Part shown: positions 40,243-51,086 of the stretch, piece after piece
Numbering within the stretch: the first letter of the stretch is position 1
How the letters are laid out: each line of letters starts with the position of its first letter
Assembly: GCA_021927905.1 (NCBI GenBank)
Contig: BLLK01000023.1
Coordinates: forward strand, 558,001 to 622,000
Source: Chaetoceros tenuissimus
Taxonomy: Eukaryota; Bacillariophyta; Thalassiosirophyceae; Chaetocerotales; Chaetocerotaceae
Length of the DNA: 64,000 bases
Reading direction: 5' to 3'
Position numbers and translations under genes: made by a program
The notes under the pieces: generated by a model
The model's database searches: none
What the model was told of the DNA's origin: nothing
Seen by the model: only the letters and a program-made list of their open reading frames with translations

Positions 40243-43200
40243 TCATAGAAGGTATCTGATGATTACAACTCCACTTCCTCCTGCTCCTGATGTTGTGGAG
40301 CTATCCGAGAAACCTCCAGCTCCTCCTCCTCCTAAAGAAAGTGAAAAGAATTGAAGGAATGAGACTTATGATAAGCACAAAATATGAATTGATTGGTAGG
40401 AAAAACCATTTGAAAGTACTTCACTTCCTCCTCCCTTCACGATCATCTTACCTCCACCAGTATTTTTAGTACCTGAACTACCAGTACCACGAGGAGAGTT
40501 TCCGCCACTTCCACCACCATGAGTTGCCGCTCCACCTGAGCTTTGTCCGCCTCCGCCGCCACCGCCACCAGCTCGACCTAATGAGATTAGAACAAATTAG
40601 AATTTTATGATGTGAAAAGATTTTTGATGAATTGAAAGATGATTTTCAAGAGAATCTTGACTATGGTGTGAATTCAGTACGATTGACTAGATTTACTCAA
40701 GACAATACCTTCTTTGATATTCGCAACTCAAGATCTTACCTATAGCAACTCCAGTAATTGATGATGTCACACCAGCACCTGTGAAAGGAAAAAGAAAGAT
40801 TTCATTTAAGAGAAAGCCTTATATCACTTCACATATACATCTAGTAATGCTGTACATACCTCCAGGTCCACCAACTGCGGTTCTTGCAGTACTATCAAAG
40901 CCACCAGCACCCCCTATAAAATGACATTGCATTAGCGATGATTATTCGGAAGTAAAGTAACCAGGCAGCGAGATGATACAATTGTTTGACTGGAATTATT
41001 GTGACTTACCTCCTCCATAAGTACCTGAAAAGAAATAAACACACATGATTAGAGTATCTAATTATGTCAAAAAGTTCAAGTCATCCATACTACTTACCAC
41101 CGGAAGGCGTGTTTTGACCACCTCCACCTTGATATCCTTGGCATGATATTCCACTACCGTTATATCCAACACAAGATCCACCACCTCCTGATCCACCAAG
41201 CTTCCCTAATGAGAAAAGAGTTAGTCTCGATCATTCTCGTACATGTTGTGCAGCTTAGCACTTTTTGCTATTGGGCCTATTGGTAACAAAGGAAACTTAC
41301 CAGCAATACTATCACGATTGGAACCTCCACCTCCACCAATTGCAGTGTGTCCAAAAGCAGATGAGTTCTCGCCACTTAAACCAGCCATATTGCTACCAAC
41401 AACAGCCGCACCCCCAGCACCAACTACAATCGAATATGAACCACTTGTGACTGTTGCTTTGCCTACTGGAGAACAACCACCACCTGATGATTCTCCAACA
41501 ACTGATGATATATAGCCACCAGCACCTCCTCCTCCTATAAAAACGAATTAGTGAAAAACAGTGAATGAATAATTTGGATGAAGTTGAATTGATTGTGAAA
41601 ATATAGATGGAGAGAGTAGCTTACCTCCACCACAGTCATTATTCACCGTAGCAATTCCTCCACTTCCACCCCCTGCAATGATGAGAAACTCGACATCTCT
41701 TGTGCCTGAATTCACAGTGAAAGTACCAGATGAAGTGAATGTATGAATCCCGTAACCTCCAGACTCTGTATAATCACCACCACTCGCTGAGAAATCGGTT
41801 TTTTTACAAAGTGAAGCTGCCCAAGTTGCAAAGTTACTCGGAATGACTGTACTTGCACTAGCATGATTGAAACATACTTTGTTATCGGCAACATTGACAT
41901 AGCAACCACTCGGTCTATCTGCCCTATTACCAGTGCATTGACTGCCATCAGATCTTGAAGTCACAAATCCGTCTGCTATAGCTTCAGCGCTGTAACAATC
42001 TTCTATTGTCTCAACCTTCACTGTTCCAGCAGGGCAAGTATTTACCATAACCTGTCCATGGAAATAAGAAAAAACATTTGACGTATAAACACAATACTTC
42101 CAGCCTGATGTAGGTGTCCCGACACAAGCTGTTGATGTATCGTCTGAACAAATTAGACCATCTTCACAGTCGGCGTCTATCCAACACTCGCCTTCACAAA
42201 GGCCTAGTTTGATTGGATTTGCTTGCACACACCAATCATGAGTGTGGTGTGCAATATCACCTTTACATCTGGGAGGGTATGGGTTACTTTCAACATCCCG
42301 CATATGACAGATCAAACCAGTTGAGCAATGTGCGTTGGAGTCACAATCTCCTTCGCATTCATCGATGACTGCTGTATTGCCACCTCCTCTATCTACTAAA
42401 GGAGTCAAAGCTTCAACATCTTCTAGACTTTGTATCTGGATATCAAGAAAATATGAATGTGAAAAATAAATGAAATTTGTGTCATTATAAAGATTGTAAG
42501 CAAAAACTGTAGAAGACAATATACAGTATATCAATCAAAGATGCAGAATTATCATAAACACTTACTGAATAAAAGTTCAAAAGAGAAGGACTCGAAACAA
42601 TCCAATCATATATCTTCAAATTTGCTCTCCATGGTGACCATGTGAACTTTGAAATGCCTACATTATAGTTTGCAAATGATGCTACCTCTTGCTCATTTAT
42701 GTAGAATTTGATGGTACCTAGCTTGCGCTCGACTTTAAAGTAAAAGAGGTTGTCACTATGTGTTCCATAGTTACTTTGTCCTAGACCCGAAAATGCACCT
42801 CCACCAAAGATCCCATTGGAATTCGAGGCACCATTAAAACCAAATGAATCTCCGTCATTGATGATTAAACCAGCAGCCGATCCACTTCCATCCACTTTCA
42901 ATTTAGCAAACAAGACAAAGTCATCATATGCACCAATTGGGAGGTTGTATATATTCCAAAAGTCTGAGGGTGTACCAGTTGCTCTACCAGGCACGCTGAG
43001 GTAAGCACCAGCCGAATCAGTTTGAGTAAGGAAATCGCGTAGACGCGTATCTGTAGTTTGGATACCATTTTCTACAATCTTGACTGTATCCTGACACCCT
43101 ATATAAAATGGGACACATGCACAATGGTAAGTAATACGAACTCAATTTTATTGCAATGACGAAACTACAGTCACTAAGACTTACCAACATATGGAATACA

Positions 43201-45729
43201 CTGTAAGCCAGATATTTCAAAAGTTGATTCAAATATTGCACCAAAAGAGTAACTGCCGGAACCATCATTCCAACGTCCATCAGGGTTGATTATCAAGCAA
43301 TTTTCAGGAACACCATTACCAGCATTATTATTAGGTTCGCCAGTATTCCAATTGAAAAAAGTCATTGCATTTCCATCCGGCAAAACCCACACGCCTTCGT
43401 TGGCAGCGTCAGTACCTCCAATCCATGTATTTGTTGTTATTGGCAGCAAAGATACAACATTTTGCTGTGCGCTACAACGTATGGAGACTAAATTGGCGCC
43501 TGTCTGTGCTGCTGCAGCCGCTTGAACACTCGCAGTGTGCTTGCGTGTTGTAGTATCTAAACAGATGTAACCTGCTGAAACTGGGGATAGCTGGAAACTC
43601 TTTAGATTCATGATTCCCTGAAATATTCCCCCATTTAGATAAGTGCCCCTGAAAGTCAATTGATCAATACCATAGCTAGTCTTGATCGGGATTTCCACTG
43701 TGATGAAAGTACCCCAGTTATCAGTGCGTGCTGGTGAATATGTGCCAATGATTTCGCCAGTCTGATAATCACCCTTCCGGATCTCAAATGAACCACCAGT
43801 AGTCTCTTTTGCATAAGTGATCTTAATGCTATTGGTTCCTAGCCCAAAATCAATAGGACTGTATGTGAAGTAGTCACCATTATCGAAGCTTCCAATTATG
43901 TCACCAGAGGCGAATACTCCTGAAGATGTACTCACTTCAGTTGCAGAGAGAGTGGTATATGGTGTATACCTCTCGGACAGGTCAATCAATTCATAAGAAA
44001 TCAAAAGGATCGCTGCAGTTGTTTCCGAAGTAGTGAAGGTCAACGAGTTTACTCCAGATAACTGGACTGTGTTATCAAATGGAATCAACATAGTTTTGTT
44101 GCTTACATCTACCCACGTGTCTGTCCCAACAGGGGTAAACTGCGCAAGGGTGGTACCAGATGTATCGCCCAGTTTGACTTCCACTGAGCCAGAACTATTT
44201 ACTTCGCCATTAGCATAAGTTATTTTGATTCCTTTGACGCTGTTGGTAGACCCAAAGTTAACATTATCGAAAGTAATGTGACTGTTTTCGTCTCCAAGAA
44301 GATATGGATCTTGCGATGGATTTGAAGAGGGACTGAGTGATGGTAAATCGGAGGGGATTGAAGAGGGACTGAGCGATGGCAATGCGGAGGGGTTTGAAGA
44401 AGGTCTACTTGAACCATCCACAAAACTTATTTGAGGAACAATAGCACCAGATGCATCTCCAATAACATTCCTACTACTGATTGCTGAACCATCTCCAAAA
44501 GTACCTCCATTGTTTGTTCCTACAGAGGACACCGAGCCATCATCAAAAACAGCATGCCCTGTGTATTCACCAATATGCATAGATTCAATACTTTTCCCAG
44601 TAATACTATTGAAGGGGGTTACCAATGTAGGATATACTACATTTGCCCCTCCATTCGTAATTCCCAGTTGATACCAACGATTGTTACCAAAGCACATTGG
44701 TTTTCCACTCGCTACGAGGCATGTGGATGAATATGCAGCATTAATCTTCGTGATTCCAGAAAGCTCAGCACCAGTGGAATCTTGAAGAACAAATACAGGC
44801 GTACTCATGTAAGCTGCAGTGATTTGGGCTGAACCAATGCCAAGCTGACCGTTATGATTGGTACCCCAGCATTTAGCCTTTGCAGTATCCAACAATGCAC
44901 AAAAGTGGGTAGATCCTGCTGTAATAGAAGTTACAGTATGACCCAAGTCAATTGTGGTAGATGCACTATCACTAGTAGAATAACCATAGCCGACACATTT
45001 AACTTGTGTTGCATCTGATGCTACAGTAGCACAAGTTGCCGACATTGAAAGTGCAACCAAGACTACCGATCTTGCTTGGTCAAGTCCATTAGCTAAACTA
45101 TTTAATCCAAGTTGTCCATCAGTATTGAAGCCCCAACAGTATACGGCACCTGTATTTTGAATCGCACAGTTATGATATGCACCAGCTTCAATATCAACAA
45201 CATTTGCAAGAACGACACCATTCTGTTTGACTTGTATGGGAGTAGCTGAGTTCACAGTACCTCCATTTCCAAGCTGCTGAAAGCCATTCGAGCCATTGCA
45301 CCATACATGTCCATCATTGAACAAAGTACATGTATGATCATACCCAGTGATGACCTTTTTAGGCTTGGCAGACGTATTTGGAAAGTTCAATTGTACTGGA
45401 GTGCCGATTGCTTCGGAAGAAGATTGTCCTAGCTGTCCATTGTAGTTGTATCCGACACACTGGACAATATCATATGCTAGCAAGCATGTATGAGCAGAGC
45501 TTGAGAACTGGAAAGGCTGGTCTTGATTAAGATATCTACTACTTTTCAGACTTGAATCCTTATTAGAAAAAAGACCATTTGAATTCTCTTTACCTTCCTT
45601 AGTAATGGTACCAGGGGAAGCATTTGCTCCTTCTACCACAAGGAGCTCTCCAGATGAGGATGATGAATAAATAAAGAATGAACCTAGGACGAAGGCTAAT
45701 GTTCCCTTCTCGAAAATCCTAAATTTCAT
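40243..45729 (-). CDS. mosaic secreted protein 2: RCC1-like repeats, CBM6-like, C-type lectin, Cys-rich and Gly-rich modules
   Basis: Ten exons: 45729-43185, 43098-42566, 42435-41625, 41534-41301, 41205-41098, 41024-41010, 40913-40860, 40778-40740, 40577-40452, 40331-40243; all GT..AG and in frame, about 1517 residues. Start at 45729 (MKFRIFEKGTLAF, signal peptide) rather than the upstream in-frame ATG, by comparison with paralogue 1. RCC1-type repeats about 45-440; PSLSPSS linkers; two CBM6-like beta domains about 470-720; C-type lectin-like domain about 725-845 (WIGGTDAANEGVW, NWNTGEPNNN, ENCLII); a concanavalin-like domain in exon 2; the Cys-rich module (DWCVQANPIKLGLCEGEC) in exon 3; then Gly-rich exons ending GGSGVVIIRY, as in Gly_rich_2-type beta-strand tails. 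Likely extracellular carbohydrate binding. Confidence 0.82.
40332..41624 (-). other. array of phase-1/phase-1 Gly-rich exons
   Basis: Six internal exons of 234, 108, 15, 54, 39 and 126 nt all start and end inside a Gly codon after its first G, and every length is a multiple of three, so any can be skipped or duplicated without changing frame. The 15-nt exon (41010-41024) encodes only about five residues, including Thr-Tyr-Gly-Gly. Introns are about 70-165 nt. Confidence 0.8.
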
Positions 45730-46227
45730 AGCAATGTATGTTAGTTCTTCAATTTCGTTCTTCGATAAACTATTATAAATCAACACCACGGCGAATATAT
45801 CAATTTGGTGGTGTTATATTCTAAATACCGTCAGACCTGTGTCCAAATGCCTTCTTCCCTTAACTTTTGGGCAGTTTTTAGTATCACAACAACCTACGTA
45901 CTACAAAGACATTTCGGTACCTAATGTCTCAAAATGTACAGAATAAGAGCTAATTGGCTCTAAATACGACTTCAATATACTGTCATAAAAGCCTCATATA
46001 GTCATTGGCTAAAGTAGTAACCACTGAGCAAGCAGTACAACGTACAACTGTGAAGGTGGACTACTTCTCGCACTTCGTGCTCGTTCTACTGAGGCAAACA
46101 CAACAACAGCACAGTTATTGATGTACATGTCCAATGTTCATACCAAAACATAAGCTGACCGCGATAAAGTGATAACTTTTATACATTTGTATAATACTAT
46201 AACCACCATCAGAACACATAAAAAGAA
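45730..46227. promoter_or_regulatory. divergent intergenic region, mosaic gene 2 / pyridoxal kinase
   Basis: 498 bases between two start codons. Holds the conserved block 45983-46010 and, near 46175, an AT-rich TATA-like stretch before the kinase start. Confidence 0.45.
45983..46010 (-). promoter_or_regulatory. conserved upstream block, mosaic gene 2
   Basis: Counterpart of 37751-37778, lying about 255 bases upstream of the start codon. The shared parts are TCATAA, AGCCT and GTCATTGGCT. Confidence 0.4.
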
Positions 46228-47097
46228 ATGAGAGTTCTTTCTATTCAGTCACATGTAGTACATGGATACGTCGGTAATAAAGCAGCTACCTTCCCGATGC
46301 AACTTCTTGGATTCGATGTGGACGTGATCAACTCTGTACAATTCTGCAATCACACAGGCTATAAAAATAAATGGACAGGAGATATACTAAATGGTTCGCA
46401 GTTAGATTCCCTTCGAGAAGGATTGGAACGAAACGATCTTTTAAAACATGTGCAATTTCTACTCACGGGATATATCGGAAGTGAAAGTTTTCTCCGAGCC
46501 ATTCTTCGAGTGGTGCAATCTTTGAAAGAACACACGGATGGATTTCGATATGTCTGTGATCCAGTGATTGGCGATCATGGAAATTTTTATGTTCCTAAAG
46601 AACTGGTGGAGATTTATCGCGATGAAGTGATTCCAATTGCAAATGTGATTACACCGAATCAATTTGAAGTGGAACAATTGACAGGTATCAAGATTGAAAA
46701 TTTGGAGGATGCTAAAAAGGCAATACATGCTTTGCATACTATGGGTCCTGAATTAGTTGTATTGACAAGTATCATGTTGGAAGAAGGAAAGATTTCAATT
46801 TTAGGTTCAAAACGACTCGACGATGGGAAATACGATTTGTACAAAGTACAATGTCCAACGATAGAAGGGTCTTACACTGGCACAGGTGATGTTACTACAG
46901 CTCTTATATTGGCATGGAGTGCAAAAGAAAGTGATATAGGAAAAGTACTAGAAAAAACTGTGTCAACCATGTACAAATTAATAGAAGCCACAAAGAAAGA
47001 AAGTGATGGAACTGTTGCTGGTAAAGAACTGAAACTGATCAAATGCAAAAAGATTATTGAAGACCCACCGTCTTTATTCACTGCTGAAAAGCTGTAA
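46228..47097 (+). CDS. PDXK: pyridoxal kinase
   Basis: Single exon, 289 residues, close to the usual length. It phosphorylates pyridoxal, pyridoxine and pyridoxamine at the 5' OH (vitamin B6 salvage, cytosol). Evidence: the N-terminal SIQSHVVHGYVGNKAATFPM signature, INSVQFCNHTGY, YVCDPVIGDHG, ITPNQFEVEQLTG, and the ATP/anion-hole GTGD in SYTGTGDVTTALILAW with the catalytic Asp. Start at the first ATG, directly before the signature. No targeting sequence seen. Confidence 0.95.
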   Translation: MRVLSIQSHVVHGYVGNKAATFPMQLLGFDVDVINSVQFCNHTGYKNKWTGDILNGSQLDSLREGLERNDLLKHVQFLLTGYIGSESFLRAILRVVQSLKEHTDGFRYVCDPVIGDHGNFYVPKELVEIYRDEVIPIANVITPNQFEVEQLTGIKIENLEDAKKAIHALHTMGPELVVLTSIMLEEGKISILGSKRLDDGKYDLYKVQCPTIEGSYTGTGDVTTALILAWSAKESDIGKVLEKTVSTMYKLIEATKKESDGTVAGKELKLIKCKKIIEDPPSLFTAEKL

Positions 47098-47640
47098 CTG
47101 AGCACAGGGAATCTTCTAATTCCTCTCTAATTTCGTGCTAAGCAATCTTCTACTAGATTCTTTTAGGTTTTACTCTATAGAGATCTCGAAGAGGGAAGCC
47201 TAAAAGATTCCTTATGCTTCCCATCCTACCTCTGTTGGTTCCACATTCCATCTGCGACTTTTTGAGTTATTTTGGATCATTTTCATTCCATAGAAATAAA
47301 AGTTGATTATTTTGAACTTATTGCGCTTTCAGTCACCCTATGATATATTTTATAATATTAAAAATAATGCTTTCGAAAAGGTGAGATTTTAAAATTAAAT
47401 ATCGCCATGTATCACTCCAGCAAATCTCAAACCCTTTTTATTGAAAAGTTGAAAGGATTTACCGAACCCTGGTGTCTGGCTATTTTTACTGAAAATTTGG
47501 CCCCAATCAGTGATTCAAATATCATTGGGATCAGACCCTTCCGATTTGGATCTTTACATCTTTGCCTGGCGATCGCGATCTTTTCATAAAAAGTATTGAA
47601 AGGGTTCGCTATTTGAGCAAATCAATTGCAAATCTAAAAG
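47098..47640. other. intergenic region with 3' hairpin
   Basis: 543 bases. An imperfect inverted repeat (47156-47170 with 47196-47210, 13 of 15 pairing) lies about 60 bases after the kinase stop and could be a 3' UTR hairpin. A short open frame at 47407-47589 has no support. The rest is AT-rich. Confidence 0.45.
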
Positions 47641-49046
47641 ATGAAATTCCAGACCTATTGTTACACTGCTCTTCCTATCCTTGCCGCTGGCACATTCCTT
47701 GCTCATGCTCAGGATCAAGTAGAGGGTTTAGGATCTCAGGAAAGGGAGCTGCTCTTTCAAAATCCTGATGAGATCTTTGACATTGAAGCATATGTTTCGA
47801 ACATTAAATCTGCAGGAGTAGGTAAAACGTCAACTTGCATGGATGAGTTTCGCCAGATTCGTTTCTTCGAATATGAACACTTTCTTCACGATCCTTTGAA
47901 TCTAGCTGTAGATTCAGGAGTTGTGTTTGAATATGACGAAGAAGCTGACTTTTCATATCCAGTTACCATTGGACAGAGAAGTGCGAACCCTGTGAATGAA
48001 AAGTGGGCAGAGAAACAGTGCAAAGAAAGCGGAGGAGATTTCAAAGTAATTAATGGCGAATACTATGCTGATGGAGGAAACGTAGTCGATCTGTTGCTTC
48101 TTGGTCTTCAAGGAATCGCAGTTCGACCAGGTGAGTGTGGAACATTTCATAATCTTAGCTTCTTTTGTGTATCTTCTAAGTCAATTACACATATCCTTTC
48201 TTAGGTCTTCTTGGGAACTACCAGGCAATTATAGCTCTTGCCATTGGATACACCTTTCTTAACGAATGTGAACATGGCAATATGATGCCATTATTTCTAG
48301 TAAATCTTTTCAAGGAGCATCTTAATACGATTGTAAGTGATTTTGGGAGTGATACAACATGCAGAGAAACTTTCATCTATAGAAATCGCTATGCATGTGT
48401 ACCAAAGAAGGACTCTTGTGATGACGATGAGATCATGAAGATGCTTCTCATATCTGATGCCACGTACTACATCATACATTCCCTAGATACAAAGATTACC
48501 AATCTTTTATCAGATACAATCATGGGCGCATTTGGGGCGTCTGATGATATGCTAGGCAAAATGTACATTGATGGCAATGTGCTTAAATATTTCCATGGCG
48601 ATGGAAAATTTGAAATAGTGAAAATCCATACCAAGGCCAAGGACAAGGTGCTGGAAGATGCTAAGGTCGTGGACAAGGTGCTAACAAAGCCACTTAGGAA
48701 AGCTATTCAAAGTCTCCACCCTAGAGATACCCAAATGCGTATGTCACAACAACTTATAAGATCAAGATATAATTATCAACTTGTAAGAGCTCTCGGACCT
48801 TGCGATGCGCGGGCAGAGATAAGAAAGGTAAGAAGAAATGTAACGGCAAAAAAAGGTGACTTCATTCTACAGAACGGTGATTTACTTGTAAATGTTGTTG
48901 GTGAATTAGATGAAGAAGAGGATATCCTTGGAGATTGTAGCGCGAACACCAATCTTAGCGTCGACAAAGACATTCAAAAGACAAAAGAGCCGAAAGAGCC
49001 GAAAGAACAAAAGAGAATCAGAAAGGCAAGAGGAGTTAGACGTTAA
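47641..49046 (+). CDS. secreted protein of unknown function
   Basis: Two exons: 47641-48130 and 48205-49046 (intron 48131-48204, GTGAGT..TTAG, phase 1), 443 residues. Signal peptide MKFQTYCYTALPILAAGTFLAHA. No family recognised. The first exon has a paired-Cys region (STCMDEF.., KQCKESGG). A hydrophobic segment spans the splice site (LLLLGLQGIAVRP, then YQAIIALAIGY). The second exon has several Cys (FLNECEHG, DTTCRETF, RYACVPKKDSCDDDE) and ends in a Lys/Glu/Pro-rich tail (KEPKEPKEQKRIRKARG). Probably extracellular or luminal. Confidence 0.7.
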
Positions 49047-49304
49047 ATCAATTACGTCAACACATACGAAGTATCATTATTACAGAAAGTAAATATCGTA
49101 AATGGAAAGAAGCAGTAGTAATGAAGTCAACTTCAAACCTCCTACCAGCATTGGAACAATCATAATACATATATTACATAATATCATAAGCAAATAATTA
49201 ATCATATTAAGTCTTTTTTTTAGAAAACGGTGTTGTGTTGAACTACTGCGATTTATGTACTTGAATTACTTATGAATACTTCCTTCAAACATTTCTAAAT
49301 ATTC

Positions 49305-50600
49305 CTACTCCGCATTCAATTGCTCTTGCAAAGCCTTTGCAAGCTCATAGTCAGAATCTTCAGTATGCTGTGGAACATCATCTCCTTCTGGCAAAATGAG
49401 TGCTACTGGTTCTACATCTGGCAACTCGTATAGTTCTGGTTTCATCATTCGAACTCCTTGAGCAAGTTTCTTATCTGCTGGCACAGTCAAAGGAACTTTC
49501 ACAAAGTAAATGGAAGAATTATCCTTTTCCCAAGAAGAAAGAACCTTTTGCACATGTGCCTTGACATAATTCAAATCCTTTTCAATAGACTTCAAAGGAG
49601 ACTTTTTACTAATTGGAGGCAAACCAGCTCCAGTTGGCGTTTCTCTAAATCTCATTCCAGAAAGCGCCTTATTCATCATGGCAATACCCAATCCATAATC
49701 CAATTCATTCTCCCAATAATGTCTTGCATGAAAGTACAACGAAAAGCACTTTTGCAATTCAATTTGAGTAGTCATTAGAACAAAGAAGTCTGGATCAATC
49801 AAAGTCTTGACATCTGGCGCTCTATTCCGCATCAAAGTGACAAACTCTTCAAACATTTCCGAAATTCCCAAACTCAACTTGGACAATAGACTCCAATTTG
49901 GCGTCCCTTCCTTCATCAAAACAGTTGCGACAGCCATCTGTTGCGCAATCCCCAAAAACAAAACTTGAAACGCTTGACAAACTCCAATACGACATTCAGC
50001 AGGCAAAGCTTCCTGTAAAGCCTTGCTACTTTTCGCTTGCCAGGAGGGAAGCTGTGTATTCCCCAAAAATTCAAAAACACCCGAAGCTTTTTTGAAATTA
50101 CGAGAAGCAGCTGCAAAATCACCAGCAGTACATTCATCCGTACCTACACCCGCAGTAGAAATTCCATAGGTGGCAATGGCCATACATAGTTCATACATGA
50201 TTGCTTCTGATTTGAAATAACGTGGTTTATCCTCTATACCCGGACTCCATTCAAAAATGAGCCGTTGATCAAGTCTTGCCGATTCTGGTTGAACACGACA
50301 TGCAATGAGTAACTGATGAATGGGTGTAATGTACTGTTCGGAAGCAGCTGCAATGGTTTTATGCGGTACACTCTTTTTCTTGGCGGAAAGAGCTTTGATG
50401 AGGTAATCTCTAGTGGAGTTTGCAGTTTTGAGTACTTTTTGTGTTGTAGTGTGTGTACCGACTGTACGAAATGCTTGTAGGTAGTTCACGTCCTTTGCTG
50501 ATTTGCTGGAGATGCTAGGGCATCGAAATCTAAGGACTGTCGATGTGAGCCTGATTAGGCTATCAGGATGTGATAAATTGTCTCCTACATCGTCACTCAT
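49305..50600 (-). CDS. BRO1-domain protein (BROX-like)
   Basis: Single exon, 431 residues. It fits a lone BRO1 domain: KSEAIMYELCMAIATYGIS is the alpha-helical core usually read as 'E..lfnlga..s', followed by AASRNFKKASGVFEFL and IGVCQAFQVLFLGIAQQM. BRO1 domains bind CHMP4/Snf7 of ESCRT-III in endosomal sorting and membrane repair. There is no V-domain or Pro-rich tail as in Alix, so it resembles BROX or BROFTI in build. The C-terminus is acidic and ends without a CaaX box. Convergent with the previous gene. Confidence 0.75.
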   Translation of the reverse strand: MSDDVGDNLSHPDSLIRLTSTVLRFRCPSISSKSAKDVNYLQAFRTVGTHTTTQKVLKTANSTRDYLIKALSAKKKSVPHKTIAAASEQYITPIHQLLIACRVQPESARLDQRLIFEWSPGIEDKPRYFKSEAIMYELCMAIATYGISTAGVGTDECTAGDFAAASRNFKKASGVFEFLGNTQLPSWQAKSSKALQEALPAECRIGVCQAFQVLFLGIAQQMAVATVLMKEGTPNWSLLSKLSLGISEMFEEFVTLMRNRAPDVKTLIDPDFFVLMTTQIELQKCFSLYFHARHYWENELDYGLGIAMMNKALSGMRFRETPTGAGLPPISKKSPLKSIEKDLNYVKAHVQKVLSSWEKDNSSIYFVKVPLTVPADKKLAQGVRMMKPELYELPDVEPVALILPEGDDVPQHTEDSDYELAKALQEQLNAE

Positions 50601-51086
50601 CTTTTGTAGTTCAAGTTTGGGATAGGTATGGTATAGTATGTAGAGTGAAAGGACAGTAGAACAAATAGATCTAGCTTGTTGATGGAATGTTGTTCACGAA
50701 CTATGAACATGAAGAAAGGAAGAGAAGATTGCTTTTTTCAAAGAACAGTGTGGAAAAGATACACTAAGATATGTACTACTACAGGTACGTACGGTACTAT
50801 GTATGCGTTGAGATGAAGACATTTTCTATGTAAAGAAAATATCAAAGACCTTTTAGTCGTATATATCTAAGAAATTAGTATAAAATTGAAGGAAACAGAT
50901 TTTCTTGCAAACGTGTTACGAGTTAGTAGAGTCATCTCGCCAAAAAATTTCCAAAAACGGCTGCGAATATTTTCATTCATTTCTATTTGAATTAGAAGGT
51001 TGCAGTTCATACTTATCCTTGATCGCCAGTTGAAAGCATCCAAAATCTCTTTTACAATAGATATCACTAGAAAGGGTAAAGAAACG
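50601..51086. promoter_or_regulatory. divergent intergenic region
   Basis: 486 bases between the BRO1 gene and the membrane-protein gene; both promoters must lie here. No specific element recognised. Confidence 0.45.

Noticed and set aside
46060-46100. Possible short palindrome in the kinase promoter (CGCACTTCGTGCTCG)
   Set aside because: Stem of only a few bases; expected by chance.
47407-47589. 60-codon open frame upstream of the secreted protein
   Set aside because: No domain or signal; lies in the presumed promoter of the next gene.
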